Assembly (NCBI RefSeq): GCF_000023945.1
Contig: NC_013158.1
Coordinates: forward strand, 1,736,001-1,800,000
Direction: 5' to 3'
Source of the DNA: Halorhabdus utahensis DSM 12940
Lineage (GTDB): Archaea; Halobacteriota; Halobacteria; Halobacteriales; Haloarculaceae
Length of the DNA: 64,000 bases
The position numbers and the translations under genes are program-made. This document shows, one piece after another, positions 24,762 to 34,139 of the stretch. The first letter of the stretch is position 1, and each line of letters starts with the position of its first letter. A model generated the notes under the pieces. It did no database searches, had not been told where the DNA came from, and worked only from the letters and a program-made list of their open reading frames with translations.

Positions 24762-25157
24762 ATGACGGGACGACGGACACGAACCGGAGAGACGACCCCA
24801 TCGCACGACGCAGGTAGTACCCGCCGGAGTGGGGGTGAATCCCACCCGGAGACAGTCCCGAGCGGGGCGATACTCGCACTGCTCGGGGACCAATACACAC
24901 GCAGACTCCTCTCTCTGTTGGTGGAACGGCCACGGACAGGCCGGGAACTGGACGAGGCGACAGAAATGTCCCGTCCGACGATCTACCGGCGACTCGAACA
25001 GTTAGGCGAGCACGGGCTGGTCCGAACGGAGCTGCAGTTCGATCCTGACGGTCACCATCGAAAGCGGTTCCACGCGACCGTCAGCACATTCGACTTCTCG
25101 ATCGGCTCTCAGAGCATCGACGTGAGTCCTCGAAACCCGGACGACGACCGGCCCTGA
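24762..25157 (+). CDS. ArsR-like winged-HTH regulator, paralogue of the 14539 gene
   Basis: 131 residues from ATG 24762; the frame is open to 24573 but the earlier part is unstructured. The DNA-binding core is ILALLGDQYTRRLLSLLV, with TGRELDEATEMSRPTIYRRL as the HTH, followed by a short beta tail (FDFSIGSQSIDV). Sequence, length and placement next to a kinase gene all parallel the protein at 14539. A divergent intergenic region of about 200 bp separates it from the kinase. The regulated genes are unknown. Confidence 0.75.
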   Translation: MTGRRTRTGETTPSHDAGSTRRSGGESHPETVPSGAILALLGDQYTRRLLSLLVERPRTGRELDEATEMSRPTIYRRLEQLGEHGLVRTELQFDPDGHHRKRFHATVSTFDFSIGSQSIDVSPRNPDDDRP

Positions 25158-25180
25158 AACCTCGCCGAGAGCCCATCCGG

Positions 25181-26350
25181 TCAACCGCAGTCGATCGATT
25201 CGCCGACGGCACGAACGGTCTCCACCGACACGTCGCCGAAGACCGTGTAGCGGTGCCCCTCGCAAGACCAAACGAGTGATATCCCGCTGTCGAACGACTG
25301 GATGGCGGCTTCGTGACCGTTGATCTCGACGCGATCGTCCCCGGGGAGTGCAGCACTGTCGCCTCTCGGTTCGGACTTCGTCACCCGCAGCGTCGCCGAT
25401 CCGTTCGTGTACTGGAGTGACGTGCGGACCGTCCCGTTGTCGTCGAAATATCGCGCGGAATCGAACGTCAGGGGTTCGGGCACGTCCGGATCGGGGATCG
25501 TCATCTCGCTCCTGGCGACCAGTTCGGCCCTGGTCTCGAAGGTCTGGCTCACGACCCTCCGTTCGACGATCGTCGCGTTCGCCGGCGGGTCGAACGTGAA
25601 CATGCCGGCCGAGACCGCGGGATTGAACGTGACGTTCCGGTAGACCGTCGTCACTGTTCGTCGCTCCTCATCGACGACAATCGTCGAGTTCCACTGGAGC
25701 GGATAGTACCACTCCTGGTCGATCCACAGCGTAATATTGGCAGTGTTGACGTCCGCTTCTGGGACGGCTTCCACGACGTACGCCTCGCGCCCGGCGACCG
25801 TCCCGGTCCCGTGGTAGTTCAGCGAAGCGTTCGCGAAACTCTCGATCTGTCCAGCGAACGGCTGTGGGTCGCCACCTCCGGCAGCGGGCAAGATGAGCGG
25901 ATCGAGGGCCGCTTCCCGCTCGGTTCCGTCCGATGCTGTGTTCACTCTCCCGAAGATCGATCCCATCGAACTCGAAATGCTGGTGTTTGACTGCTGCTCC
26001 CCGTCGATCCGATGAGTCACCCGGACGGTGTTCGCGGCTCGATCGTATCGCCACGTCACGGAGTCGTTTGCCACGACCAGCGACCCCCTCTCGCCGGTTT
26101 GTGTCGTTGATCGCCTCCGCTGTGTTCCGACTTCGAACACCGTCTGCTGTGTCGATATCCGTGTCCCATCGAGGGTGGATACGACTGTCGCGTTCACTGC
26201 CTCGAGATCAGTCAGTGTCTCCTCGACCTCCCCCGCGGCCGGAAGATCCGTCTGTTGATCATCCAGCGCTGCACAACCCGACAGGACCACCAGAATCACC
26301 GCAGAAAGCAGGAGTGTTGATCGAAACCGGGCGAACGAGGGTGCGGGCAT
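25181..26350 (-). CDS. Secreted lipoprotein with LolA-like fold
   Basis: 389 residues. RSTLLLSAVILVVLSGCAAL is a Sec-type signal ending in a lipobox (Cys 26). The mature protein has two LolA/LppX-like beta halves: residues 45-240 (with VSTLDGTRISTQQTVFEV and LWIDQEWYYPLQWNS) and 250-389. Such haloarchaeal proteins are annotated as outer-membrane lipoprotein-sorting or DUF4367-like, although archaea lack that pathway. A hydrophobic-ligand or cell-surface role is therefore only inferred. No partner genes are adjacent. The gene is followed upstream by 535 bp without a convincing gene. Confidence 0.75.
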   Translation of the reverse strand: MPAPSFARFRSTLLLSAVILVVLSGCAALDDQQTDLPAAGEVEETLTDLEAVNATVVSTLDGTRISTQQTVFEVGTQRRRSTTQTGERGSLVVANDSVTWRYDRAANTVRVTHRIDGEQQSNTSISSSMGSIFGRVNTASDGTEREAALDPLILPAAGGGDPQPFAGQIESFANASLNYHGTGTVAGREAYVVEAVPEADVNTANITLWIDQEWYYPLQWNSTIVVDEERRTVTTVYRNVTFNPAVSAGMFTFDPPANATIVERRVVSQTFETRAELVARSEMTIPDPDVPEPLTFDSARYFDDNGTVRTSLQYTNGSATLRVTKSEPRGDSAALPGDDRVEINGHEAAIQSFDSGISLVWSCEGHRYTVFGDVSVETVRAVGESIDCG

Positions 26351-26885
26351 ATGAAACAGTACGGATAGGTCCCGAAAAACCTAGTGGAGGTCGTTGATTC
26401 GAAAGGGTGTCTCAGGTGATCTAGCTCATTCCGGAGAGCTCGATCGGTTGGTTCCGTCCGCTGCAATGGGGCACACGACGAGCCACGCGACGTGCAACGC
26501 AGCCAAAACGGCGGCGATGTCCCACACCAGTGGCGTGGCGCGACGTGCTGTCGATGGTTCTCGGCGAGATCGAGCCCCTCGAAGAACGCATCGACGATCT
26601 CACCCGTTTCAGTCCTGGGGCACAGATGTAGCGGTAGAGGGGTACGATATTCTCAGAAACCGTGTTTACAAATCTACCTTAATTCGGGGGCCCCTTGGCT
26701 TTTCTGACCGGGGGAAGCGGGATCTGGAAGACTTCGCCCCGATTTGAAGCCGATCGCGAGCACCAGCGACGGGATTCCGGCTCGAATCAGATCCAGCGGA
26801 CGTTTCATTGGCGGGATGCCGTCCAGCGTGCCATTTCTGGGGTGATCGGACCTGTCCGCGTGGACGGTGTTGGTTGTGACAGTCC
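26351..26885. other. 535-bp stretch without a convincing gene; possible decayed coding remnant
   Basis: No complete open frame has haloarchaeal codon use. One plus-strand frame at about 26536-26628 reads WRDVLSMVLGEIEPLEERID and then ends at a stop, like the last residues of a lost protein, with no coherent frame upstream. Base composition is mixed, with an AT-rich patch at 26650-26690. No terminal inverted repeats or tRNA were seen. Confidence 0.35.
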
Positions 26886-27083
26886 TCAGGGGGCAGCGTC
26901 GTACCCTGCGTCCTCGACCGCACTGACGAGTGCGTCCGCCTCCGCCGTGCCCTCGACCGTTGCCGACTCGGTTTCCCGGTCAGCGGTGGCGTCGGTCACG
27001 CCCCCGACGCTTTCGAGTGCTTCCTCGACGGTTTCCTCACAGTGCGCACACGACATCCCTTCGACAGTGATTGTCTGTGTCAT
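26886..27083 (-). CDS. copZ: Copper chaperone with one heavy-metal-associated domain
   Basis: 65 residues forming a single HMA domain. TITVEGMSCAHCEETVEEAL contains the GMxCxxC copper-binding loop (Cys 11 and Cys 14), and the domain ends with DALVSAVEDAGYDAA as usual. It would carry Cu(I) in the cytosol and hand it to the exporter encoded at 27900. It is transcribed divergently from the Lrp/TRASH regulator across 132 bp, which presumably holds the regulated promoters. Two overlapping CAGCTG palindromes lie at about 27140-27153 within that gap. The identity as a metal chaperone is firm; the copper specificity comes from context. Confidence 0.9.
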   Translation of the reverse strand: MTQTITVEGMSCAHCEETVEEALESVGGVTDATADRETESATVEGTAEADALVSAVEDAGYDAAP

Positions 27084-27215
27084 GGACGGGTAGTCGTAGG
27101 GACTCCCGGAGTTTGTGGATTACCCCTTCGATTCTATCGTCAGCTGGCAGCTGGACCCACAATTTCCGAAGTGAACCCGAGAAACTGTCTTGTATCCGGA
27201 GGAAGAACCTCGAAT

Positions 27216-27806
27216 ATGCACGAGTTGGACGAGACCGATCTCGAGATTCTCTCGCTATTGGCCGAGGATGGACGGCGGCCGTTCAGTGACATCGGCGAGG
27301 CAGTCGGACTGTCGGGACCGGCCGTTTCCGATCGGGTCACGCGACTCCAGGAGGCCGGAGTCATCAAGCGGTTCACGATCGATGTCGATCGGACGCAACT
27401 TCGTGCTGGCGTCCCCGTATTGGTGCAGGTCGAACTCTCTGCAGGTTCCGTCGAGACGGTTCGGGAACGCGTCCGTGATGCGGATGGGGTCGAACACGTC
27501 TTCGTCACTGCGGAGGGTGACGTCTGGTTTTACGCGCGTGCCGAGGCCCAGAACGTCCGGTCGTGGGTCGCTGGATTGCTTGCGGACGTCGACGTCGAGG
27601 GCTACGCCGTCACCCTGATCGACGACGTCGAGTGGACACCGTCGATCGAGGGGTTGGAGTTCGCACTCACCTGTGCGGAGTGTGGGAACACGGTCGACAG
27701 CGAGGGAGAGACGGCCAGGATCGACGGCGACGTCTATCACTTCTGTTGTCCGTCCTGTCTGGATCGCTTCGAGACCCGGTACCGGCGACTCGAAGAGGGG
27801 GCGTGA
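27216..27806 (+). CDS. Lrp/AsnC-type regulator with C-terminal TRASH metal-binding domain
   Basis: 196 residues from ATG 27216, preceded by GGAGGA at 27198-27203. Residues 1-60 are the Lrp HTH (LDETDLEILSLLAEDGRRPF ... GLSGPAVSDRVTRLQEAG). Residues 65-140 resemble the Lrp effector domain, and the end holds the TRASH motif: LTCAECGNTV ... YHFCCPSCLDRFETRY. TRASH cysteines bind copper or other soft metals, as in archaeal CopR/CopT. The protein is the likely copper-responsive regulator of copZ (divergent) and copA (93 bp downstream). The start is supported because upstream codons carry no domain. Confidence 0.9.
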   Translation: MHELDETDLEILSLLAEDGRRPFSDIGEAVGLSGPAVSDRVTRLQEAGVIKRFTIDVDRTQLRAGVPVLVQVELSAGSVETVRERVRDADGVEHVFVTAEGDVWFYARAEAQNVRSWVAGLLADVDVEGYAVTLIDDVEWTPSIEGLEFALTCAECGNTVDSEGETARIDGDVYHFCCPSCLDRFETRYRRLEEGA

Positions 27807-27899
27807 GACGGGCTTTGGAATCGAAAGTATCCCTGGGGCCGGAGCCGACTTCTCGAAGCGAAAAGTGGCCTAAAGCGTGAACCCGTACGTATACATATC

Positions 27900-30491
27900 A
27901 TGGCTACACGAACAATCCATCTCGATATTACGGGGATGTCCTGTGCGAACTGCTCGGGGACGATCCAGGACACCCTCGAATCCCTCGACGGTGTGATAGA
28001 AGCAAGCGCCAACTTCGCCACCGACGAGGGGTCAGTCGAGTACGATCCGGAGGTGGTAACGCTCGGTGAGATCTACGAGGCGGTCGAGAATGCTGGCTAC
28101 GGCGCAGTATCCGAGACTGTCACCGTCGCGATCTCGGACATGTCGTGTGCGAACTGCGCGGAGGCCAACGCGACCGCCCTCGAAGACACGCCGGGCGTGA
28201 TCGGGGCGGAGGTGAACTACGCGACCGACGAGGCCCAGGTCACCTACAACCCTGCCGAGGCCTCGCGAGCGGATCTCTACGATGCCATCGAGGCCGCTGG
28301 CTACTCGCCGGTCCGTGAGGACGACGACGACGCCGGGGACGCCGGGGCGGACGCGCGCGACGCGGCACGGGACGAGGAGATCCGCAAGCAACTTCGACTG
28401 ACACTGTTCGGCGCGCTACTCTCGGCCCCGATGCTCGTGTTCATGGCGGACAAACTCGTCCTCGGCGGCGGGATCGTCGCCGGTGTCGAGTCGCTCGTCG
28501 GCATCAGGCTGGGCTGGGTCGAGTTCGCGCTCGCGACGCCCGTCCAGGCGCTGCTCGGGTGGCCGTTCTACAAGAACTCGTACAACGCGTTGGTGAACAA
28601 CCGGCGGGCCAACATGGACGTCCTGATCGCGCTGGGATCCTCGACGGCGTATCTCTACTCCGTCGCAGTCCTCTCCGGACTGATCGCGGGCGAGGTTTAC
28701 TTCGACACCGCCGCGCTGATCTTGGTGTTCATCACGCTTGGCAACTACCTCGAAGCCCGTTCGAAGGGCCAGGCCGGCGAGGCACTCCGCAAGCTCCTGG
28801 AGATGGAGGCCGAGACGGCGACGCTGATCGGTCCGGACGGGACCGAACGGGAAGTCCCGTTGGAGGACGTCCAGACCGGCGATCTGATGAAGGTTCGGCC
28901 GGGCGAGCAGATCCCGACCGACGGGGTGGTCGTGGATGGCCAGTCGGCCGTCGACGAGTCGATGGTGACCGGGGAGTCGGTCCCCGTCGAGAAGCGCGAG
29001 GGCGACGAGGTGGTCGGGTCGACGATCAACGAGAATGGATTGCTGACGGTGAAGGCGACGAAGGTGGGCGCTGACACCGCCCTCCAGCAGATCGTCCAGA
29101 CGGTCAAGGAGGCCCAGTCCCGCCAGCCCGAGATTCAGAACCTCGCCGACCGGATCTCGGCGTACTTCGTCCCCGCGGTCATCGCGAATGCCGTCTTCTG
29201 GGGCGTCGTCTGGTTCGCCTTTCCCGAAGTGCTGGCCGGGTTCGTCGACGCGCTGCCGCTGTGGGGGCTGGTCGCCGGCGGCCCCGAGATTGTCGGTGGG
29301 GCCGTCTCGATCTTCGAGTTCGCCGTGATCGTCTTCGCCTCGGCGGTGTTGATCGCCTGTCCCTGCGCACTCGGGCTGGCGACGCCCGCGGCGACGATGG
29401 TCGGGACGACGATCGGCGCCCAGCACGGCGTCCTGTTCAAGGGTGGCGACATCCTCGAACGCGCGCGAGACGTCGACACCGTCGTCTTCGACAAGACGGG
29501 CACGCTCACGGAGGGCGAGATGGAACTGACCGACGTGGTCGCCCTCGACGGGGAAGAGACAGCGGCCGATGGCGGTGCTGTGGCCGAACGGCAGCGCCAT
29601 ACCGAGGACGACGTCCTCAGACTCGCGGCGGCGGCCGAGAGCGGCAGCGAACACCCGCTCGCCCGTGCCATCGTCGACGGCGCCGAGGAGCGAGGGCTGG
29701 AGATTCCCGAACCCGATGACTTCGAGAACGTCCCGGGCCACGGGATCCGCGCCACGATCGACGGTAGCGAAGTTCTGGTTGGGAACCGAAAACTCCTCGA
29801 AGACGAAGGAATCGACCCCGCACCCGCCGAGGAGACGATGGAGCGCCTCGAACGGGAGGGGAAAACCGCGATGCTCGTGGCGATCGACGGCGAACTCGCG
29901 GGTGTCGTCGCCGACGCCGATACGGTGAAGGAGGGTGCGAAGGAGGCCGTCGCTGCCCTGCGCGAGCGCGGTGTCGAGGTCATGATGATCACCGGTGACA
30001 ACGAGCGGACGGCTCGCGCCGTCGCCGAGCAGGTCGGGATCGACCCCGACAACGTCCGCGCGGAGGTCCTCCCCGAGGACAAGTCCGATGCCGTCGAGCA
30101 AATTCAGAGTGACGGGCGCAAAGCGATGATGGTCGGTGACGGGGTCAACGACGCGCCGGCCCTCGCCGTGGCCCACGTCGGGACGGCTATCGGATCGGGG
30201 ACGGACGTCGCCATCGAAGCCGCGGACGTGACGCTGATGCGCTCTGATCCACAGGACGTGGTGAAGGCGATCCGGATCTCCGACGCGACGCTGCAGAAGA
30301 TCAAACAGAACCTGCTGTGGGCGCTGGGATACAACACGGCGATGATCCCGCTGGCCTCGCTCGGGCTGCTCCAGCCCGTGCTGGCCGCCGCGGCGATGGC
30401 CTTCTCCAGCGTCTCCGTGCTGACCAACAGTCTGTTGTTCAGGCGGTACACGCCCGAGGAGGACTACCGGATCTTCGGTCGGCTCCGGTGA
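27900..30491 (+). CDS. copA: Copper-exporting P1B-type ATPase
   Basis: 863 residues. Two N-terminal HMA domains carry CANC loops (Cys 15/18 and Cys 83/86). The pump core then has the expected membrane helices, the ion channel motif [11 protein letters not shown] (CPC at 487-489), the phosphorylation motif DKTGTLT (Asp 531), the HP motif SEHPLARA and [15 protein letters not shown] is present as [10 protein letters not shown]. The C-terminus has the last two helices with YNTAMIPLA and [11 protein letters not shown]. This is a P1B-1 Cu(I) exporter, complete and of usual length. An acidic linker with repeated Asp ([14 protein letters not shown]) separates HMA2 from the core. It is probably controlled by the regulator encoded just upstream. 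Confidence 0.95.
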   Translation: MATRTIHLDITGMSCANCSGTIQDTLESLDGVIEASANFATDEGSVEYDPEVVTLGEIYEAVENAGYGAVSETVTVAISDMSCANCAEANATALEDTPGVIGAEVNYATDEAQVTYNPAEASRADLYDAIEAAGYSPVREDDDDAGDAGADARDAARDEEIRKQLRLTLFGALLSAPMLVFMADKLVLGGGIVAGVESLVGIRLGWVEFALATPVQALLGWPFYKNSYNALVNNRRANMDVLIALGSSTAYLYSVAVLSGLIAGEVYFDTAALILVFITLGNYLEARSKGQAGEALRKLLEMEAETATLIGPDGTEREVPLEDVQTGDLMKVRPGEQIPTDGVVVDGQSAVDESMVTGESVPVEKREGDEVVGSTINENGLLTVKATKVGADTALQQIVQTVKEAQSRQPEIQNLADRISAYFVPAVIANAVFWGVVWFAFPEVLAGFVDALPLWGLVAGGPEIVGGAVSIFEFAVIVFASAVLIACPCALGLATPAATMVGTTIGAQHGVLFKGGDILERARDVDTVVFDKTGTLTEGEMELTDVVALDGEETAADGGAVAERQRHTEDDVLRLAAAAESGSEHPLARAIVDGAEERGLEIPEPDDFENVPGHGIRATIDGSEVLVGNRKLLEDEGIDPAPAEETMERLEREGKTAMLVAIDGELAGVVADADTVKEGAKEAVAALRERGVEVMMITGDNERTARAVAEQVGIDPDNVRAEVLPEDKSDAVEQIQSDGRKAMMVGDGVNDAPALAVAHVGTAIGSGTDVAIEAADVTLMRSDPQDVVKAIRISDATLQKIKQNLLWALGYNTAMIPLASLGLLQPVLAAAAMAFSSVSVLTNSLLFRRYTPEEDYRIFGRLR

Positions 30492-30515
30492 CGGGCCGCG
30501 GGCGAGGATCTGCCG

Positions 30516-31166
30516 TCATTCACTGCTGTTTCGGACTTCCGTGAGAACCGTCTCGGCGACCTCGCGCGCCTGGTCGGTCTGTCCGTCGGCGACGAGCGCA
30601 CGGATCCGATCCGACCGCGCGATAGCTCTGAGTGCGTCGCGTCGGTGCGGGCCGTCGACGCCCAGGTCGGCGAATCGCTCGCGCAGATCGCCGACGAATC
30701 CCGCAAGCGCGCCAGCGCCGTCGATCTCCCGTTCGATCTCCTCGCGGAGGACGCCACTCACCGCCGGGGCTCCCCCTTGGGTCGAGATGCCAACGACGAC
30801 CGGGTCGTCGCGGGCGATCGCCGGCAACACCACCGCTCCCGGTGATCGCTCCCCGGAGTGATCCGCGCGGTTGACCAGTACCCCTCGATCTCCGGCAGCA
30901 CGCTCGACGGCTGCGTTGACGGCCGCATCGTCGGTGGCTGCGACGACGAGCGCCGGTTCGATCCGGTCGAGCCACTCCGACACCTCCGTCGGATCGGGAC
31001 TGGCACGCTCAAGTGTCGCCTCGCCAAAGTCGGCGTCCGCGAACTCGGGAGCCACGACGACGACCTCGGCTTCGTGGTCGAACCGGCGGGCCTTCCGTGC
31101 GCCGACGGGCCCACCGCCGAAGACGAGCACGCGGCAATCGCTGAAGTCGTGGAGAAGGGGAATCAT
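30516..31166 (-). CDS. Precorrin-2 dehydrogenase / siroheme synthase N-terminal type (Met8-like)
   Basis: 216 residues. VLVFGGGPVGARKARRF is the NAD-binding Rossmann loop at the N-terminus; VVAATDDAAVNAAV and VLVNRADH follow as in Met8 and the CysG dehydrogenase half. AIARDDPVVVGISTQGGAPAVS completes the family pattern. The enzyme oxidises precorrin-2 to sirohydrochlorin with NAD+; some members also insert iron, a job CbiX probably does here. It belongs to the siroheme pathway with the genes at 34156 and 35700, although it is on the opposite strand. AACTAAACG (minus strand, about 31190-31198) is a TATA-like box about 28 bp upstream. Confidence 0.9.
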   Translation of the reverse strand: MIPLLHDFSDCRVLVFGGGPVGARKARRFDHEAEVVVVAPEFADADFGEATLERASPDPTEVSEWLDRIEPALVVAATDDAAVNAAVERAAGDRGVLVNRADHSGERSPGAVVLPAIARDDPVVVGISTQGGAPAVSGVLREEIEREIDGAGALAGFVGDLRERFADLGVDGPHRRDALRAIARSDRIRALVADGQTDQAREVAETVLTEVRNSSE

Positions 31167-31267
31167 TGGTGAGCGTTCGTGTGGTGGGCGTTTAGTTTCG
31201 GCGAAGCCCGGTACATGGAGGGTTTCAACGGTCGAACGCTACGAGTCGCGGGCCGACGTGGTCGAGA

Positions 31268-31417
31268 TCAGTCGCCGGCAGCGCCGCCGCGGTTCTCACT
31301 CAAGTGCTCCCAGATCTCCGTACAACCGGCCCCGACCTCGACGTCTTCGAGGTGGTCCTGCTCCGATCGTTCGTCTCTTGGGGTCGTTGCTGTCGCCGTC
31401 TCGGAAGTCTCGGTCAT
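31268..31417 (-). CDS. 49-residue small protein with conserved-looking CTEIWEHLSENR tail
   Basis: The minus-strand frame from ATG 31417 encodes 49 residues: a Thr/Glu-rich disordered start and a core HLEDVEVGAGCTEIWEHLSE ending in GGAAGD. GCCTTATGGG on the minus strand at 31441-31450 is a TATA-like box about 28 bp upstream, giving a leaderless promoter. The core resembles short haloarchaeal proteins I recall with a C-(A/T)-E-(I/V)-W-E-H motif, though I cannot name the family. It sits between the precorrin-2 dehydrogenase and the reductase cluster and may serve siroheme or iron-sulfur metabolism. It is shorter than usual gene-calling limits. Confidence 0.6.
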   Translation of the reverse strand: MTETSETATATTPRDERSEQDHLEDVEVGAGCTEIWEHLSENRGGAAGD

Positions 31418-31642
31418 CGAATCTCCGTAGTCTACCCGGCCCCATAAGGCCGTTTTCCGGCGTAATCCCTACCCATTCTTTCTTTTACCAGCAGTAATTG
31501 TCGGTTAAATCGACCGACAGCCCTCAAAGGGAACCGCCGCTGTCTGGCGATTTAGTCTTTCCAGCGTTGTTGACCGTCCGTGACGAGCGGCAATCGCCGC
31601 GGGTGCCGACGGGCTTACCGCCCGCCGGGGACAACGTCGACC

Positions 31643-31978
31643 ATGGCGACGGACGTCCACCAGCTCGACGACGGGGCCTGGGTCAGTGTCAACGACACGC
31701 GTGAGGTGAACGTCAGCGATCTCTGGCGACTCGCTGGCGGGGGTTTCTGCTCGTGTCAACTCACAGATTTTCTCGCCGAGGGGTTCGTCGAGGTCGGCGT
31801 CGACGGCGGGAACGTCGAGGCGCGCATCGCCGGCCAGTGTATCCAGTGTGGGGCGAGTGGCGTGACCGGCTGGCTCACGCTCGGCCGGGTCGACCCCGAA
31901 ACCGGCGATTTCAGACCTGTCGCTCCCGAGAGCGTCCATCGCCCGTCCCGACGACGGCGAGATACGCCGACGGCCTGA
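31643..31978 (+). CDS. Small cysteine-containing hypothetical protein upstream of the reductase
   Basis: 111 residues from ATG 31643. FCSCQLTDFL (C-x-C) and QCIQCGASG (C-x2-C) provide four cysteines at about residues 36, 38, 67 and 70, suggesting a zinc or iron-sulfur site. The rest is beta-rich (GFVEVGVDGGNVEARIAG) with a basic tail. No family is recognised. It precedes the nitrite/sulfite reductase by 99 bp on the same strand and might be its regulator or an accessory factor. GGGCTTACCG at about 31610-31619 is a weak promoter candidate. Confidence 0.6.
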   Translation: MATDVHQLDDGAWVSVNDTREVNVSDLWRLAGGGFCSCQLTDFLAEGFVEVGVDGGNVEARIAGQCIQCGASGVTGWLTLGRVDPETGDFRPVAPESVHRPSRRRRDTPTA

Positions 31979-32077
31979 GTGCTCGGATATACCTGCAAGT
32001 ATTGTCGCGCTCCCGGAGAGGCGGGGAAGGTTGACGAGGTGGCTGTGGGTATACGTCCGGATCACATCTTGGTTGAC

Positions 32078-33853
32078 ATGCCCTCGAAGGTCGAGCGATG
32101 GAAGGACGAGACTTACGGGATGGAGATACGCGACCACCTCGAACGATTTGCCGAAGAGGGGTTCGACGCCATCCCGGAGGACGAACGCGACGCGTGGTTC
32201 GAGCGGTTCAAATGGTGGGGACTGTACCACCAGCGGAAGGGCCAGGAGAGTTACTTCATGATGCGCATCGGGACGCCGATGGGCCGGATGACGCCCGCAC
32301 AGCTCCGGACCGTCGGCGAGGTGGCCCGCGAGTACGCCACCGGCCCCGTCGACAACCCCGAGTTCGGCGACGCCTACGCCGACTTCACGACGCGCCAATC
32401 GATCCAGCTCCACTGGATCAAGATCGAAGATATCCCTGACATCTTTGACGAACTGGAGTCTGCGGGTCTCTCGACCATCCAGGCCTGCGGTGACTCCTGG
32501 CGCAACATCGTCGGCTCGCCGGTCGCTGGCCGGGATGCCGACGAACTCGTCGATGTTTGGCCCATCGTCGAAGAGCTCCACGACCGTTTCAAGGGCAACG
32601 ATCTTTACACGAATCTTCCCCGCAAGTGGAAGGTCGCCGTCACCGGCGACCGTCGCGGTGCCGGCCAGGGCGATATCAACGACCTCGCCTTCGAACCGGC
32701 GGTCAAGGAGATAGACGGCGAGGACATCGCCGGCTTCAACGTCAACGTCGGCGGCGGCTTGGCTCGCAAGGAGCCCCGGCTGGCCCGCAGCATCGACGTC
32801 TTCTGCCGACCCGAGAACGCTGCCGAGGCCGCCGCCGGCCTCTCCGGACTCTTCCGGGACTACGGCGACCGTGAGGACCGGTTCAACGCCCGGATGAAGT
32901 TCCTCGTCGACGAATGGGGAACCGAGAAGATCCGGTCGGTGCTCCAGGAGGAGTACGTCGAGTACGACCTCCCGACGGCGGGCCAGGGCCTCCGGGAGGA
33001 GTACGACTACAACGCCGGGCGGTCGGACGCGCCGGGCGACTACGTCGGTGTCCACGACCAGGCCGACGGCCAGCATTTCGTCGGGCTCTCGGTGCTCGTC
33101 GGGCGGATGGCCGCAGAGGACGTGATCGAACTCGCGGACTTGGCCGAGGAGTACGACTCCGAGATGATCGGCTTGACTCAACGTCAGAACGTCATCGTCG
33201 GTGACATCGCCGAGTCGGACCTGGACGACTTCCTCGCGGAGTCGGTCCTCGAGAACTACTCGCCCGACCCCCATCCCTTCATGCGTGGCTCGATCGCGTG
33301 TACGGGGACCGAGTACTGCTCGCTGTCGATCGTCGAGACGAAAAACCGGATGGTCCGGTACGCCCGCTGGCTCAAGGACAACGTCCCGGTGCCCGAGGGC
33401 GTTTCGGACTTCCACATCCACCTCTCTGGGTGTACGGCCTCGTGTGCCCAGCCCCAGATCGCCGACATCAGCCTCCGCGGGATGAAGACCCGCAAGGACG
33501 GCGAGGCGGTCGAGGCCTTCGACGTCGGGCTGGGCGGTGGCCTCGGCGAGAACCCACAGTTCGCCGACTGGGTGGAGATGCGCGTCCCCGCTGACGAGGT
33601 CCCGGGCTATATCGCCAACCTGCTCGAGGTTTACGAGGCCAACCGTGAGGGTCAGGAGTCCTTCCGGGAGTTCGTCACCGACCGCGAGGAGGACGAACTC
33701 TCGGGGCTCGCCGAGCCCGAAGAGACGAGTTACGAGGACCCGTACCTCGGCAACACGAAGATGACGTGGTATCCCTACGCCGACGAGGAGGAGATGAGCG
33801 CCTCGCCAGCACCGACGAACGCCAGCGGCGAACCCATTCCCACGGACGATTGA
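32078..33853 (+). CDS. Ferredoxin-dependent nitrite/sulfite reductase (siroheme-4Fe4S)
   Basis: 591 residues from ATG 32078; GTATACG about 28 bp upstream supports a leaderless start and excludes the longer frame from 31979. The protein has the duplicated ferredoxin-like and siroheme-binding halves. The cluster motifs are CTGTEYC (Cys 408 and 414) and CTASC (Cys 452 and 456), the C-x5-C ... C-x3-C pattern of this superfamily. CTG at the first motif is like plant and cyanobacterial nitrite reductases, which favours nitrite, but sulfite cannot be excluded. Six-electron reduction to ammonium or sulfide uses ferredoxin. Siroheme enzymes and a ferredoxin follow in the same operon. Confidence 0.88.
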   Translation: MPSKVERWKDETYGMEIRDHLERFAEEGFDAIPEDERDAWFERFKWWGLYHQRKGQESYFMMRIGTPMGRMTPAQLRTVGEVAREYATGPVDNPEFGDAYADFTTRQSIQLHWIKIEDIPDIFDELESAGLSTIQACGDSWRNIVGSPVAGRDADELVDVWPIVEELHDRFKGNDLYTNLPRKWKVAVTGDRRGAGQGDINDLAFEPAVKEIDGEDIAGFNVNVGGGLARKEPRLARSIDVFCRPENAAEAAAGLSGLFRDYGDREDRFNARMKFLVDEWGTEKIRSVLQEEYVEYDLPTAGQGLREEYDYNAGRSDAPGDYVGVHDQADGQHFVGLSVLVGRMAAEDVIELADLAEEYDSEMIGLTQRQNVIVGDIAESDLDDFLAESVLENYSPDPHPFMRGSIACTGTEYCSLSIVETKNRMVRYARWLKDNVPVPEGVSDFHIHLSGCTASCAQPQIADISLRGMKTRKDGEAVEAFDVGLGGGLGENPQFADWVEMRVPADEVPGYIANLLEVYEANREGQESFREFVTDREEDELSGLAEPEETSYEDPYLGNTKMTWYPYADEEEMSASPAPTNASGEPIPTDD

Positions 33854-33854
33854 T

Positions 33855-34139
33855 ATGGCTGATCGCGTGCTGAAGGTCAACGCCTTCACGACGTTCGACC
33901 TCCTCGAAGGGAGCGTGGAGGGACACGGCTTCGCGGAGGAGGCCTTCGCCACGCTCAACGTGCGGACCGCCCGGGAGAATCCCGAATCGGTCTCGCTCGA
34001 ACTCGAACTCGACAACGTCGAACTGGAATCGGTTCCACCCCACGCTGACCGCGTGACCCTCTCGGCTGCGGAAGCCCGAGAGCTCGCAGCCGAACTCGAG
34101 GCAGCGGCGAAACGCATCGAGAGCGAGGACGACTCATGA
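33855..34139 (+). CDS. DUF6360 protein
   Basis: 94 residues starting one base after the reductase stop. VNAFTTFDLLEGSVEGHGFA and ATLNVRTARENPESVSLELE are typical of DUF6360, a small haloarchaeal family found in these reductase operons. The C-terminal AAEARELAAELEAAAKRI is a charged helix. No cysteines or catalytic residues are seen. A function supporting the reductase is inferred from tight linkage only. Its stop overlaps a seven-codon ATGA-linked frame (34136-34159) that leads to the CbiX gene. Confidence 0.85.
   Translation: MADRVLKVNAFTTFDLLEGSVEGHGFAEEAFATLNVRTARENPESVSLELELDNVELESVPPHADRVTLSAAEARELAAELEAAAKRIESEDDS

Noticed and set aside
28416-30176. 586-residue open frame antisense to copA
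   Set aside because: CopA is unambiguous on the plus strand; the antisense product is Arg/Asp-rich with no domain.
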